The notes beneath the pieces are model-generated. The model searched no databases, was not told where the DNA came from, and worked only from the letters and a program-made list of their open reading frames with translations. 64,000 nt of DNA from Ascochyta rabiei. Lineage: Eukaryota; Ascomycota; Dothideomycetes; Pleosporales; Didymellaceae. The position numbers were made by a program, and so were the translations under genes. Below, one piece after another: positions 32,274 to 42,616 of the stretch (position 1 is the first letter of the stretch; each line of letters starts with the position of its first letter). The DNA lies in contig NC_082407.1 in assembly GCF_004011695.2 (NCBI RefSeq), forward strand, positions 744,001-808,000, read 5' to 3'.

Positions 32274-32739
32274 ATGACAGACCCCACACCCGTCTCCCCC
32301 ATCTCACGAGCGGCTACCTTCCCACATCAAACCTCTCCTGCGGTTGCAACCCAAACACCACTTATAGACACTTCCGTACCGGCGATCAACGCGCAACCGG
32401 TGGAGTTAGATGGCATACCCATGGATCCTCATGAGCAGGCGCTGAAGCGTCGTGAGACAGGTCAGAGTAGAGTTAGCCCGGCAATGAAGGAGGGCATCGA
32501 TGCAGAGTCCTTGAGCAAAGTCGGAAAGGGAGAGGGACAGCAGGGGAGTGAGGTAAGCGGGTACAGGAGACGTCATCGAGAAACGGAGAGTTTTGATATC
32601 AGTGTAGACAAGAGCTGCCATTCTGGCGACAAGGTTGAATGACCCAAGTGTCATTGTTGAACTCCCAAATGAGCCCACCGCTGAGGAAGTCGAGGTTGCA
32701 GATAGCACGGGCAGGAAGGGCCTGGAATTACAGGCGTAG
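32274..32739 (+). CDS. small protein of unknown function
   Basis: Exon 1 32274-32552 and exon 2 32608-32739 joined in phase 0 across a 55-bp intron (donor GAG|GTAAGC, acceptor GTGTAG); 136 aa. The N-terminal 45 residues are Pro/Thr/Ser-rich, the middle is charged (EQALKRRETGQSRVSPAMKEG), and the second exon reads ILATRLNDPSVIVELPNEPT then AEEVEVADSTGRKGLEL. No signal peptide, membrane span or known domain is seen. Without the intron the frame would stop at 32642 after a basic tail. The spliced reading has a more protein-like composition, but there is no family support from this window alone. Confidence 0.55.
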
Positions 32740-33458
32740 ACTTGACAAGGTGAGTGGGGTCGTATGTGGGATTCCCACAAAATCTACCTTGGCAGCAGTC
32801 GTTTTGTACCACGGTATCAGCATTAGAAGTGAAGCCTGAGTCAATCACGAATGACTTCTCTTCACGCTTAGCCGCCATGCATGATTCTAGCTTCCCCGCT
32901 CCTGGCCAAGAAGGTGGGTGTCTCAAGCCCATGTTTAGACATATCGACCAGCCAAAAGCAAAGGCCTTATCGAGCACATATACCCATAAGCGTGTAGTCT
33001 ATTAACGATGCGACCAGAGGGTGTTGAAGCAGCCTTGGACGTTGTGGGTGAAGACGTCACTGGCCACGCCGCGAAGAGTTTCGATTTGTTTATTGAAGAG
33101 AACAAGGGTACGTGGTTGTCTTGAATAATGCACGTGTATTTACAATCACAAAACTTCAACATTGAAGGCTTTCCTGCATGGGCGTATTAGTGGACGTATG
33201 TTTTCAATGGTATATAATCGCAGTTCGTCAATTCCGACACTTCATTCCTGTCTTCGGTCCAGTCGTTACAAAGAAGAAACATCAGGCTGTCCAGGTTCGC
33301 CATCATCGTCATCCTGATCGGAGACTCGTGTTGGGTTCTTCTCTTCATGCAGGAAATCCTGCGAGGCCACGATACAGTCCTCGCCGTTGTCTCGGCGTTG
33401 TTAAGGTTCTGCTAACCAAGGCTCTACGCAGTGAATAGCTGTATGCGTAGCGAGCTTT
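32740..33458. other. convergent intergenic region, no gene seen
   Basis: About 720 bases between two converging genes. Short frames without signatures. Confidence 0.5.
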
Positions 33459-34341
33459 CTAAGCGGCCTTGGATGGGTTGACAGAATATTGCGCCAGGAA
33501 GTCAGGGTCATTCTCGAATTCTTCCTTGACCTGTCGCTTGTTAGCTATGATGCAGAATTCGATTGGAGGTTCTTACAATGTCTAAACCACCGACGAGCTC
33601 GCCATCAACCCAGACCTGGGGGAAAGTGGGCCAATCCGCAAACTCCTTGAGGCCTTGCCTGACCTCGTCGTCTGCCAAGATGTTGAAGAAGCCGTATCTG
33701 ACGCCCTTCTCCCGCAGGACGCTGACTGTCTGCCTGGAAAAGCCACACTGTGGAGCGCTCGGTGTGCCCTTCATGAACAACATGACAGGTGCAGCCTTGA
33801 CGAGTTCAGAAAGGCGCTTGTGTAGCTCCTCCTTGTTCGTTTCCTGCTCGCCCGCGCTGTAGTCTGGTGCTGTTTTGGGGTCGTTGGCGGCCGGCGCATA
33901 GGCGGCCAGGTTCTTTGGGCTGTCTCCGTTGGCGCCGTTCTCAACAGGCGGCCGCGTCACTGTCTGGGCAGGCGGCAGACTCGATGCAGATGCGCCAGAG
34001 CCGGCGCCGGCATATCTCTCTACCGCGGCGCGTACTTTGGCGGCGTCGGAGCCAGAGACTGTGTCGAGAGTCTTGCCGTCCTTCTGGACGACGATGTAGG
34101 GCACAGCGGTGACGTCGTACTGCTCCGAGACATCGGGGAGCTCTTCGGCGTTGAGAGAGAGGAAGGCGATGGGGGCGTCGGCGGGGTAGGTGCTGGCGAG
34201 GGTCTTGAGGATGACGGACATGTGCTCGCACGGCTTGGCCCAGGGCGCGTGGAAGTAGATGACGGCGAGCGTGGCGGGTGGGAGCGATTCGATGGTGGAC
34301 TGGAAGGCGGACTCGTCGGGGACTTCGCGCACGGAGGCCAT
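33459..34341 (-). CDS. GRX4: monothiol glutaredoxin, Grx3/Grx4 type
   Basis: Exons 34341-33577 and 33530-33459 with a 46-bp intron; 278 aa. An N-terminal thioredoxin-like domain carries WAKPC (C38) and cis-Pro region TAVPYIV; an Ala/Pro/Ser-rich linker (about 112-165) leads to a C-terminal glutaredoxin domain with CGFS at 199-202, preceded by VMLFMKGTPSAPQ, and WPTFPQVWVDGELVGG. This layout is that of cytosolic multidomain glutaredoxins, which bind a [2Fe-2S] cluster with glutathione, deliver iron to Fe-S and heme enzymes and control iron-responsive regulators. It is divergent from RPF2 (469 bp apart) and 1.7 kb from MMS19, another Fe-S maturation factor. Confidence 0.95.
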
Positions 34342-34810
34342 GGCGGCTAGAGTGCGAGGGTGTGGGTGTGGGTGTGGGTGTGGGTGGGGGTGGGTGACAG
34401 GAGGAGAGAAAGAGAAGGAGAAAGAGAAAGAGAAAGAGAAAGAGAAAGAGAAAGAGAAAGAGAAAGAGAGAGAGCGTGTGCGTGTGTGTGGGAGAGAAGG
34501 GAGATCAAGGTCAAGGTGCAGCCGTGATTACAACGCAGACGGCACATGCGCACGATGTGATCCGACAACTGCTCTGACGTGCTCTCGGCTCTTGTTGACT
34601 GCCCACCTGCCCACGCCCCACCACCAAGAGCGCGGTTGCGAGTTCGGAATTTTGTCCGCGGCAAGCCCCGCCTTGCTGGCGCGAGCTCGTCAGATGCTCA
34701 GGCGTAGTCCGTGCGCGCCGTGCGCCGTGCGCCGTGCGCCGTGGCTGCCAGAAAAAAGTAGCGCCAAGATTTCACGGCTGCACCCAACCATCCCCAACCC
34801 GCCAGCGACC
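34342..34810. promoter_or_regulatory. shared divergent promoter of GRX4-type gene and RPF2
   Basis: 469 bases between two start codons facing away from each other. It contains two microsatellites: GTGGGT units (34356-34394) and AGAGAA/GAAAGA units (34401-34473) merging into GA and GTGT runs. The purine tract is next to the glutaredoxin side. Confidence 0.8.
34356..34493. repeat. GTGGGT and GAAAGA microsatellites
   Basis: About six GTGTGG-type units followed by about eleven AGAGAA hexamers and a short GT run, in the divergent promoter. Confidence 0.93.
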
Positions 34811-35859
34811 ATGTTGAAGGCAGTGTACGTGCAGGCCGTGATGCCACTGCAATGCTTAGACGCGCGGCTAACTCTTTGCCCAGGAAACCCAAGAATGCCC
34901 GCGCCGCGCGCGCCATGAAGGCCCGTGAGCCCCAGCAGACGGAGAACCCCAAGACGACGCTCTTCGTGACGGGCCAGAAGACGTCGCAAATCCTCAAGCT
35001 CGCCGTCGCCGACCTCGCCACGCTCAAGCGGCCCTTTGTCGAGCGCTTCACCAAGAAGAACGACATCCACCCCTTCGACGACGCCTCCTCGCTCGAGTTC
35101 TTCTCCCTCAAGAACGACACCTCCCTGCTCGCCCTCTCCCTGCACTCCAAGAAGCGCCCGCACTGCCTCACTCTGGTCCGCACCTTCGACCACAAGCTGC
35201 TCGACATGCTGGAGCTGTACATCAACCCAGACACCTTCCGCACCCTGCAGCAGTTCAAGAACAAGAAGCCGAGCATCGGCCTCAAGCCCCTCATCTCCTT
35301 CCACGGCACCGTCTTCGAGGACCCCAACGAGACAAAGTACACCCTCGCCAAGAGCCTCCTCGTTGACCTCTTCCGCGGCCAAGACACCGACGAAGTCGAC
35401 GTCGAGGGTCTGCAGTACCTCATCAGCGTCAGCGCCGAAGAGCCCACAGACGCGCAACCTACCCCCGAGATCAAGCTGCGCTTCTACCTGATCAAGACCA
35501 AGCGCTCAGGGCAGAAGCTGCCGCGTGTCGAGGTCGAGGAGATGGGCCCGCGCATCGATTTCGCCCTCGGCCGCGAGCAGTTCCCAGACGCCGATATGCT
35601 CAAGGAGGCTATGAGGAAGCCCAAGGGTATGGAGGCCAGGACCAAGAAGAACATCACCACCGACGGCATGGGTGATAAGGTGGCCAAGATCCATCCCGGC
35701 AAGCAGGACTTCAACACCCTGCAGACGAGGAAGATGAAGGGTCTCAAGCGAAGTCGCGACGACGACATCGAGGGCGATGCGCACATGGCCGAGGCCGAGG
35801 CCGAGGCCGACTCCGAGGACGACCAAGATGAGACTACCGCGAAAAAGGCGAGGGTCTAA
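34811..35859 (+). CDS. RPF2: ribosome production factor 2 (Brix protein)
   Basis: A 14-base first exon (34811-34824, MLKAV by joining) and a second exon 34884-35859, intron 59 bp with GTACGT donor; 329 aa. The joined start MLKAVKPKNARAARAMKARE is characteristic of Rpf2. The Brix domain is visible from TTLFVTGQKTSQILKLAVAD through EFFSLKNDTSLLALSLHSKK to PRIDFALGREQFPD. The C-terminus is basic then acidic (KMKGLKRSRDDD, AEAEAEADSEDDQDE). Rpf2 works with Rrs1 to load 5S RNP onto the 60S precursor in the nucleolus. A frame starting inside the intron (34852) also looks open but lacks the conserved N-terminus. Confidence 0.96.
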
Positions 35860-36065
35860 GAGGACAAGCGACGAAGAAAAAGAAATTTGCATGGGTGGCG
35901 TTACGGCATTTTGGGAGTTCACTCGGGGTTATACCACCTTCGCGGCAAAGGGCATGTCAAAAGTCTATGTTGAGTGAGCCACGATCAAGGGTAGCAGTTG
36001 TATAGTGGGATATCTTCGAATCTACCTGTTCATCTTTCCAACCACGTCATTGCATGGCAACCCAC

Positions 36066-39000
36066 CTATTCATCATCTCCAGCTTCGTCAATCTCCAACC
36101 ACTTGGCGCGGCACCTGACGGCCGCGCTTCTAACCTCTCGCTTCTTGTCGTCCAGCGCTGCGGTCAGCTTCTTGACCACCTGTCTTCGGTACGGCAGTAC
36201 CGTCTCTTGTCTAAACTTCTCCGGTACCAGTGTCAGGCATCGAAGCGCTGCTACCCGCACCTTGGCCGGCGCTCCGGACTCCCGGCTCACAGTAGCGTTA
36301 GCAAGTAGCCGCCCGATCAAACTGCCACTGTGCTCTTCCAGCACCTTTGCTCTCTCGACCAGCGTGGAGCAAAGCGTTTCAATCGTCGCCTCCTTGACCA
36401 CGTCGATGCCCTTGAGATCGAGTGATTGCAGCAGTAACGTGACGAGCTTGTCGACCTCTTCGACGACAATTTCAAAGGGCATCCACTTCAGTACACCGTT
36501 GAGTGCAACGAGGTAGTTTGGCTTTGTCTCAGTCGATGCTTCACGGAATAATTGTGTGATATTGGGGATGAGTAGTGCAAAGCTCTTCTGCTTGTGCAGG
36601 CCGGAGATCTGGCAGTGGTTGTGTTTCGTCAGCAGGTCGTCAGGCTGGAGCAGTGTTGTGAAGCCATGCGCGACTGTGCCACCATACTGTGGGTGCGAGA
36701 GCAACGAGAGGACTTTGGGGTATAGGGTGTTGAGCGCCAGACTGCTCCTCAAGACGACACCCTTGAGGCATGCAAAGATAATGCGTGTCCGTTGGGCATC
36801 AAGCTTCTCGCTGCTGAACAGGTCAAACTTGGATTCCAGAGGGTCCATACATGTCCTGAGCGCAGAGCTAGAGTAGTATTTGTTGATGACGAGAGAGAGC
36901 TGGCGCAGAGATGCGGAACGGATGGGAATTGAAAGCCGTGGTTCTTGTGCGTAATCGGCCAGTGACGTGATGAGGAGCTGCAGCTCACAAGGGAGCGTGG
37001 TCTCTTTCCTAAACGAGGCCAAGAGGTGGGTGCTGATCACCATGGTTTTGTCGTTCTCTGCTGCTGCGTGGAGACTAAAGGGAGGTAGATCGGATTGCGG
37101 AGTGCCACGGAAAAGGGTGTACAATTCTGTGGCGATCGCATTTTGTGACTCCACGGATTGCGATCTGATAATGAGGCCGCATATTCGGCCGACCAGATCG
37201 AGTGTGCTTTCGTCATTAAACGCAGTAGGGTGCGATGAATCGGAGCTTGACGCTCGTTGTAATAGCGGTAGTGCAATATCGTTGTAGTATGTTGAAGATT
37301 GGGGGTTTGACGACAGCTTGGCTTCACCCTTGTTAAGTGCATAGAGCATTGCTGACAGTAACGCAACGAGATATGTTGACGAAGCATTCTGTTGAACCGC
37401 TGTACTGAACTTGTTCTTGAGACGTAGCAGGACAGTGTCGAAAACCTTATCCTCGCTTGCAAGCTTTGCAAACGCCTCCAACGAGGATGAGTAGCTTTTG
37501 GAGCCATCAGCATCATTATCCGGCAGCTGTGCCAAGAAGGCAGGGAAGGCCTTGTCGACTATAACTTGAGGTTTTTGGTGCGCAATGTCCACGATGCCAT
37601 TAATCGCAGCCTCTTTCACTTCGTCCTTGCCGTAAGAGTCCTCGTGAACGACGATGGTTTGCAAAGCTTGGATCGCTTTGCCAATGTCTTCGTCGTTCAG
37701 AAGTTGTCGTACTTTGGAAAGCTGAAGTAGCCCATCAAGGCACACTAGTCGAAAAGACACTTCCTTCGTCGGGGCCGACTCTAAGCCGTTGAGGAGAACC
37801 TCTAGTGACTGTTCCCTGAACTCTTTCAGACCGTTGGTATCCACCTTTTCTCCAGTAGCACCTGGTGAGCGCCAGTCGCCATACACAGCGATATTGGCAC
37901 GTACCAGTTGGATCAAAACCTCGAGTAAACCTCTTCGTTTTGCCATGGTATCTGCATTCTGGAAGAGTAGGAACAGGGTGGGTAGCACTCCTGCCAATAA
38001 CATGTTGGTGACCTCGGCAGAGACTTGTGCGATCTTGTGCAATATGCGTGCAGAAGCTTGTGACTGTTTCGTCGGCGCATCTTCGAGGTGCTCGTTACAT
38101 TCTTTGACGATCGGTCGTAGGTACGCGTTCAGCGGTCCACTGGTCCCTTGAGATAAGGATCTTGCGACGGCAGCTAGACCGTTCAGCGCTTCTTCGGCCA
38201 GGTCCTCCTCCTGGACGTTCAATATCTCGAATTTTAAGGCATCCCAGAGTGTGATAGAGTAGAGCGAGATTGTACGGGGCCCATATTCGTTGACTGATGC
38301 GGTGATGGTCTGGAGCACATCGCGTTTTGTGTTCATCGATGTCGAATCAAGCTTGTCTAGTAAAGCAGGGAAAGCGTAAGGCGCGAAGTCGGATGTCGAA
38401 GATATGCAGTCTCTTAGTCGGTCCTTGAGATCCTGCGCGGTGATGCCGTAGGGGTCGTCGGGTGGGGGTCGGAATGTGATGGGGAAGTAATTGAAAACAG
38501 CATCGAAGAGATCCTGCGCATCTGCGCCTATACTCCACTCGGCCATAGGCACCCTGAGGATGGAGAAGACGACCATCAGGTTGCGTGGGTCCTTTTCGCC
38601 GTCGAAGTAGGATATGAATCGGGGCAGAAAGTCGCCTGTCTCTGTGTGGTGTACTCGCAAAGGCTCGCGGTATTTGGCCATGAGCGTATCGATGAGTTGA
38701 AGCACGGGGTATCGTTCGGTCTGCTGCTTGTACTGGCGCAGGGGATGGGTGTTGCTAAGCAGCGTTTCCACAATACTGACCACCCTGTCGTCGTCCCATT
38801 TGCCCAGCTCTTCCAGCGCCAGCAGCGCCTTCGCACATGAGCCCAGCCCCTCACTGTCTTCCGTCCGGGACAGAACGAAGTCGCATAGGAGGCTACGCTG
38901 CTGGAGAGACAGCACTTTCTGGGGCGTCGCTGCTAGGACCTCGGCGAGGTAGGATATTGTTTTGGATCTGGTGGCGCCATCCTCGCTGTTGAAGTAGTCT

Positions 39001-39188
39001 CCAAGGTCTCCCACAAGCTTCAGGAGCTTCAATTGGCCATTCTGCAGTTCTGTGCACAATCAGCACGCGTCCCACCGTGCCCCTCCCTCCCGGCCCTCAC
39101 ACATACGATTTGCGCTCCGTTGCGCAGTGGCACTGGCCTCTCTCTTGTCTCGATCATAGTCCAACAGGTACTGCTGGATGTCCGACAT
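36066..39188 (-). CDS. MMS19: MMS19/Met18 cytosolic Fe-S targeting factor
   Basis: Exons 39188-39107 and 39049-36066, intron 57 bp; 1021 aa, normal for the family. The first exon encodes MSDIQQYLLDYDRDKREASA and joins to QLQNGQLKLLKLVGDLGDYF. The N-terminal MMS19 domain contains DFVLSRTEDSEGLGSCAKAL, RYPVLQLIDTLM, ETGDFLPRFISYFDGEKDPRN (split here in two pieces for length) and ITFRPPPDDPYGITA, all strongly conserved. The rest is HEAT-like helical repeats ending with RCLTLVPEKFRQETVLPYR. Met18/MMS19 is part of the CIA targeting complex that inserts Fe-S clusters into DNA polymerases, primase and helicases such as XPD. It is divergent from MTD1 and close to the glutaredoxin gene. Confidence 0.96.
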
Positions 39189-39502
39189 AGTCGTGACGGC
39201 GTCTCAAGTCTCGTTTCGGTGTATTAAAGGGAGCGGCGGCCTGCAGCGGTGCTTCACTCGACCTCGACAATCCGAGTATGACGCACTACGCCGGTGAGCT
39301 GATTGGCCGCGGGGATCGGTGGGGCACGAAAAAGTTCAAACACCACGACAACGCGGCGCACTCACGAACGGAAGTTTTAGGATGACACAGACCCCCAGTC
39401 TTCTGGTCATTCGCGCAGGGAAACGCGTCAAGTAGTCAACTGCCCCCTTGAGCCCTCTCTTGCATTCCTCTGTCTCCGGCGCACATACCCTACCACCCCG
39501 CC
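39189..39502. promoter_or_regulatory. shared divergent promoter of MMS19 and MTD1
   Basis: 314 bases between two outward-facing start codons. No clear TATA box or tandem repeat seen. Confidence 0.75.
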
Positions 39503-40638
39503 ATGGCCGCCGACAAACCCAACTGCAAGGTGATTCTTGCGAACAACATCGCGAAGGGGCTACTTGGGGAAATCCAGGAGGGCCTCAAGACAGTGGACCG
39601 CAAGCCACTTCTTGTAGGCTTCCTCTCCAGCACCGATCCCGCCGCGAGGGTGTACGCAGAATGGACAGGCAAAACGTGCAGTGAAAAGTGAGCTTACCCG
39701 TTCCGTTGCCTTGCTCTCCCAACTTGCATTGGGCAGTAAGATGCGAAACTCATGCTTTACAGTGGCTTTGCTTATGAGCTACGCGAAGTCGACCGCGAGG
39801 AACTCGAAGACGCGCTCATCGACGCGAACAACGACTCCAAGGTCGACGGTATCATGGTCTATTACCCAATCTTTGGCAACCGGCAAGACCAGTACCTACA
39901 GCAGATTGTCTCTGCCAACAAGGATGTCGAGGGTCTGTCCCACCAGTACATCTTCAACATGTACCAGAATATCCGCTTCCTCGATCCCGCCGGCACCAAG
40001 AAGAGCATCCTTCCGTGCACGCCCCTCGCCGTCATCAAGATCCTTGAATACCTGAGGATATACAACACCATTCTGTCGTACGGAAACAGACTGCATGGGC
40101 GCACCATCACCGTTATCAACCGAAGTGAGGTTGTGGGTCGGCCTTTGGCGGCTCTGCTGGCCAACGACGGTGCAACTGTATACAGTGTGGACATTGCCGA
40201 TGTGCAAGAGTTCACGCGAGGTGAGGGCATCAGGAAGAAGAAGCATGATGTTGTCGAGAAGCCTGGCTGGGAGCTCAAGGACTGCCTTCCCATCAGTGAT
40301 GTGGTCATCAGCGGTGTACCTGGAGATAAGTACAAGGTGCCGGCGCACCTCCTCAAGGACGGCGCTGTGTGCATCAACTTCTCGAGTGAGCGCAACTTCA
40401 ACCCGGATGTGAAAGAAAAGGCTTCCATTTACGTACCTGCCATTGGCAAGGTTACTATCGCGGTATTGCTGCGAAACCTGCTTGTACGTATCCGTTCACC
40501 GGACTTGGCATATCCCCGCTGACCTTGATACAGCGTCTTGCGCAAAACAAACATGAGGCAGCTTCTCAAGCTACGCAGTCCGTGGACGAAGAGAAGAAGC
40601 CCGCCGAAGAGAGCGCTATCCCTGTGTTGGCCTCGTGA
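39503..40638 (+). CDS. MTD1: NAD-dependent methylenetetrahydrofolate dehydrogenase
   Basis: Exons 39503-39687, 39763-40483, 40534-40638; introns 75 and 50 bp; 336 aa. It oxidises 5,10-methylene-THF to methenyl-THF with NAD in cytosolic one-carbon metabolism for purine synthesis. Diagnostic segments are LVGFLSSTDPAARVYAEWT, DGIMVYYPIFGNRQDQYLQ, FLDPAGTKKSILPCTPLAVI, the Rossmann region ITVINRSEVVGRPLAALLAN, and DVVISGVPGDKY. The long Tyr-rich substrate loop and the absence of a cyclohydrolase-type lysine context fit the monofunctional yeast Mtd1 group, not the bifunctional enzymes. The last exon is a short Glu/Ala-rich tail. Start context CCGCCATGG is strong. Confidence 0.96.
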
Positions 40639-41263
40639 ACAACTCACTGCTGACATATCTCTTCGCTTGCGTTTTTGATACCCTATAGAAGGCTGTACAG
40701 CCCCACAAAATCAACTTGTCCATCGCAACTGGTACCGATCAAATTACCCAGACATGGACACATTGTCTGTAGACAAAGGGGATCTGCATTGACCCAAATC
40801 ATACGGTCTCAGGTTGGTTCGATCAAAGAATGTGATTACTGCAGCTGTTTGTTTTGGCACATTAGCAATCATCCTGCTTTACTGTGCACACGAAGCAACC
40901 CAAATTAGATGCAGGTGTTGAGTCGCAGATCTTTCGAACTCATGAGTCTTCGCTTTGTTCTTTGTAATGTAGTTTCACATGACTCTTTCATTGGCTGGAA
41001 GCAGCAGCTATGACACCGTACCATGGCGCGGTATTTCAAAGGGCGAAAGCCTCTGCTCAATGTGAGAACAATGGCGGGCAAGCAAATAAGCCCGGAGATG
41101 CCCAAAGAGAACTGCATCAATTGCATAATATTCAGCACGGAAACCCCACTTCTGTCAGTAGTATCGACACCGGGTGAATTTAAAAATACAGCTACCTAAG
41201 CCCAAAGTTCTGTCGGTTGAAAACTCGTGTATCTCTTTTGCATCTGCTAAAAAATTTACAACC
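40639..41263. other. intergenic, no gene seen
   Basis: About 625 bases with the MTD1 3' end and the promoter of the next unknown gene. Confidence 0.5.
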
Positions 41264-41935
41264 ATGCTCACAGCGATCAGCAAGTTGTTTGTAGTGAAAG
41301 CAGTCACGACCAATGTCGCTGGTATTGCACTCACTCACGACGAAGCCATCCAGCTCTCTCAAACATGCTCCGTTCTCAAGCTCGCACTAGATAGCCAACT
41401 TCACGCAATCCATGAACTCCCTGCAGTGCCGTTTCCACAAATCACATCCCAAATCCGGCACATTCAATTGAAGCATCTCGACACACAGACACAACTCTCT
41501 TCCGTTATTCTCAAAACCCAGAACTCAACCCAACCATGGACCCACGAATTCGCCGACGCCCAGAAAGCCCTTGAAAACAAGATCGTGTCCATCAACCGAT
41601 GCTCGCGCAAAGTGGGTCTGGTAGCCACAGCGCTGCAGTCCTGGCCTGTTGTTGCAGAAACGTGTGTATGGCTCTTGCCTATAGTCGTCCGGCTGCAAAG
41701 TGAGTTGGATATGGCGTTGGAGCGAAAAGAAACATGGTCGGCAGATATCCGCCTGCAGGCTCCTGGTGGATCAGGATTGTCGACGGACCGGAAGCAACAG
41801 GAGCCAACAGCAATCTATACGGATGGTCCCCGTGTGTCATTTGGAACGGAGGTGACCGTGCGAGAGTATCGGACTGCAGAAGCGGCCAGTGGGGGAGGAG
41901 GAGGAGAAGAAGAAGAAGAAGAAGAAGAAACATAA
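41264..41935 (+). CDS. unknown helical protein with poly-Glu tail
   Basis: Single exon, 223 aa from the first ATG (41264); the frame is open further upstream but only with non-ATG codons. Largely alpha-helical by composition: ALTHDEAIQLSQTCSVLKLA, VVAETCVWLLPIVVRLQSEL, with no signal peptide and no clear membrane span. The C-terminus ends in GGGGG then EEEEEEEET encoded by a GGA/GAA microsatellite (41889-41932). No family recognised; could be a lineage-specific gene. Confidence 0.55.
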   Translation: MLTAISKLFVVKAVTTNVAGIALTHDEAIQLSQTCSVLKLALDSQLHAIHELPAVPFPQITSQIRHIQLKHLDTQTQLSSVILKTQNSTQPWTHEFADAQKALENKIVSINRCSRKVGLVATALQSWPVVAETCVWLLPIVVRLQSELDMALERKETWSADIRLQAPGGSGLSTDRKQQEPTAIYTDGPRVSFGTEVTVREYRTAEAASGGGGGEEEEEEEET

Positions 41936-42616
41936 GCATATTGCGTAAAACTGACTAACGATAGGAAAAGGACAGTCATGAGTTCCAGAAGCGAGAAGGT
42001 AAAGTACACGTGAGCAGCTTAGCCTAGACCTGGGCCGTGGATCTGTTCCCGTCCAAAGCAAGCAGCACATCTAAGACAATTGTAAAACCCTAGACCCATG
42101 TTGGACTGGCGTAATGAGCGTATGGGAGCAGATCGGTAAGAGCAAATCGGTAACATCGTCTCGGAATTTCATGTTCCTGTTCGTTCCAACTGAGAGACGA
42201 TTTCAGCCATTTGTTTTCGATGGTGGGGAGACCCTCGCTCTTGGCTGAGAATTGATATGCGAACACGGGGATCTGCCTTGTGGAGCGAGTCGGTGGATGA
42301 GAAAGCTAGATGGTTCTGACTGCTAGGGAGATGTTGTTCTGATGAGATTATAGGAGAGGAGACGATCGAACAGAAGAAACAGCGAGATCCTTTCGTGGAG
42401 GTTTGCAGCTTGACATCTTCGCCGAGGTGCACAATTGGCCAAGTATGTGATAGAGCGAGTGAATTTTGTTTCTGTGCATGTTTGAACTGTAATCGCCAAG
42501 CGAGAACAGGCTATGTATGCTGAAGTAACAATACCCAGGTAAAAGATAACAATGAATGACAGCTCGCCCGTACACTGCAAAATCTCAAAAGGTTTGGTTC
42601 TCTGCCCATCGATCAA
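41936..42616. other. convergent intergenic region, no gene seen
   Basis: About 680 bases between converging genes. Only short frames without signatures. Confidence 0.5.
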
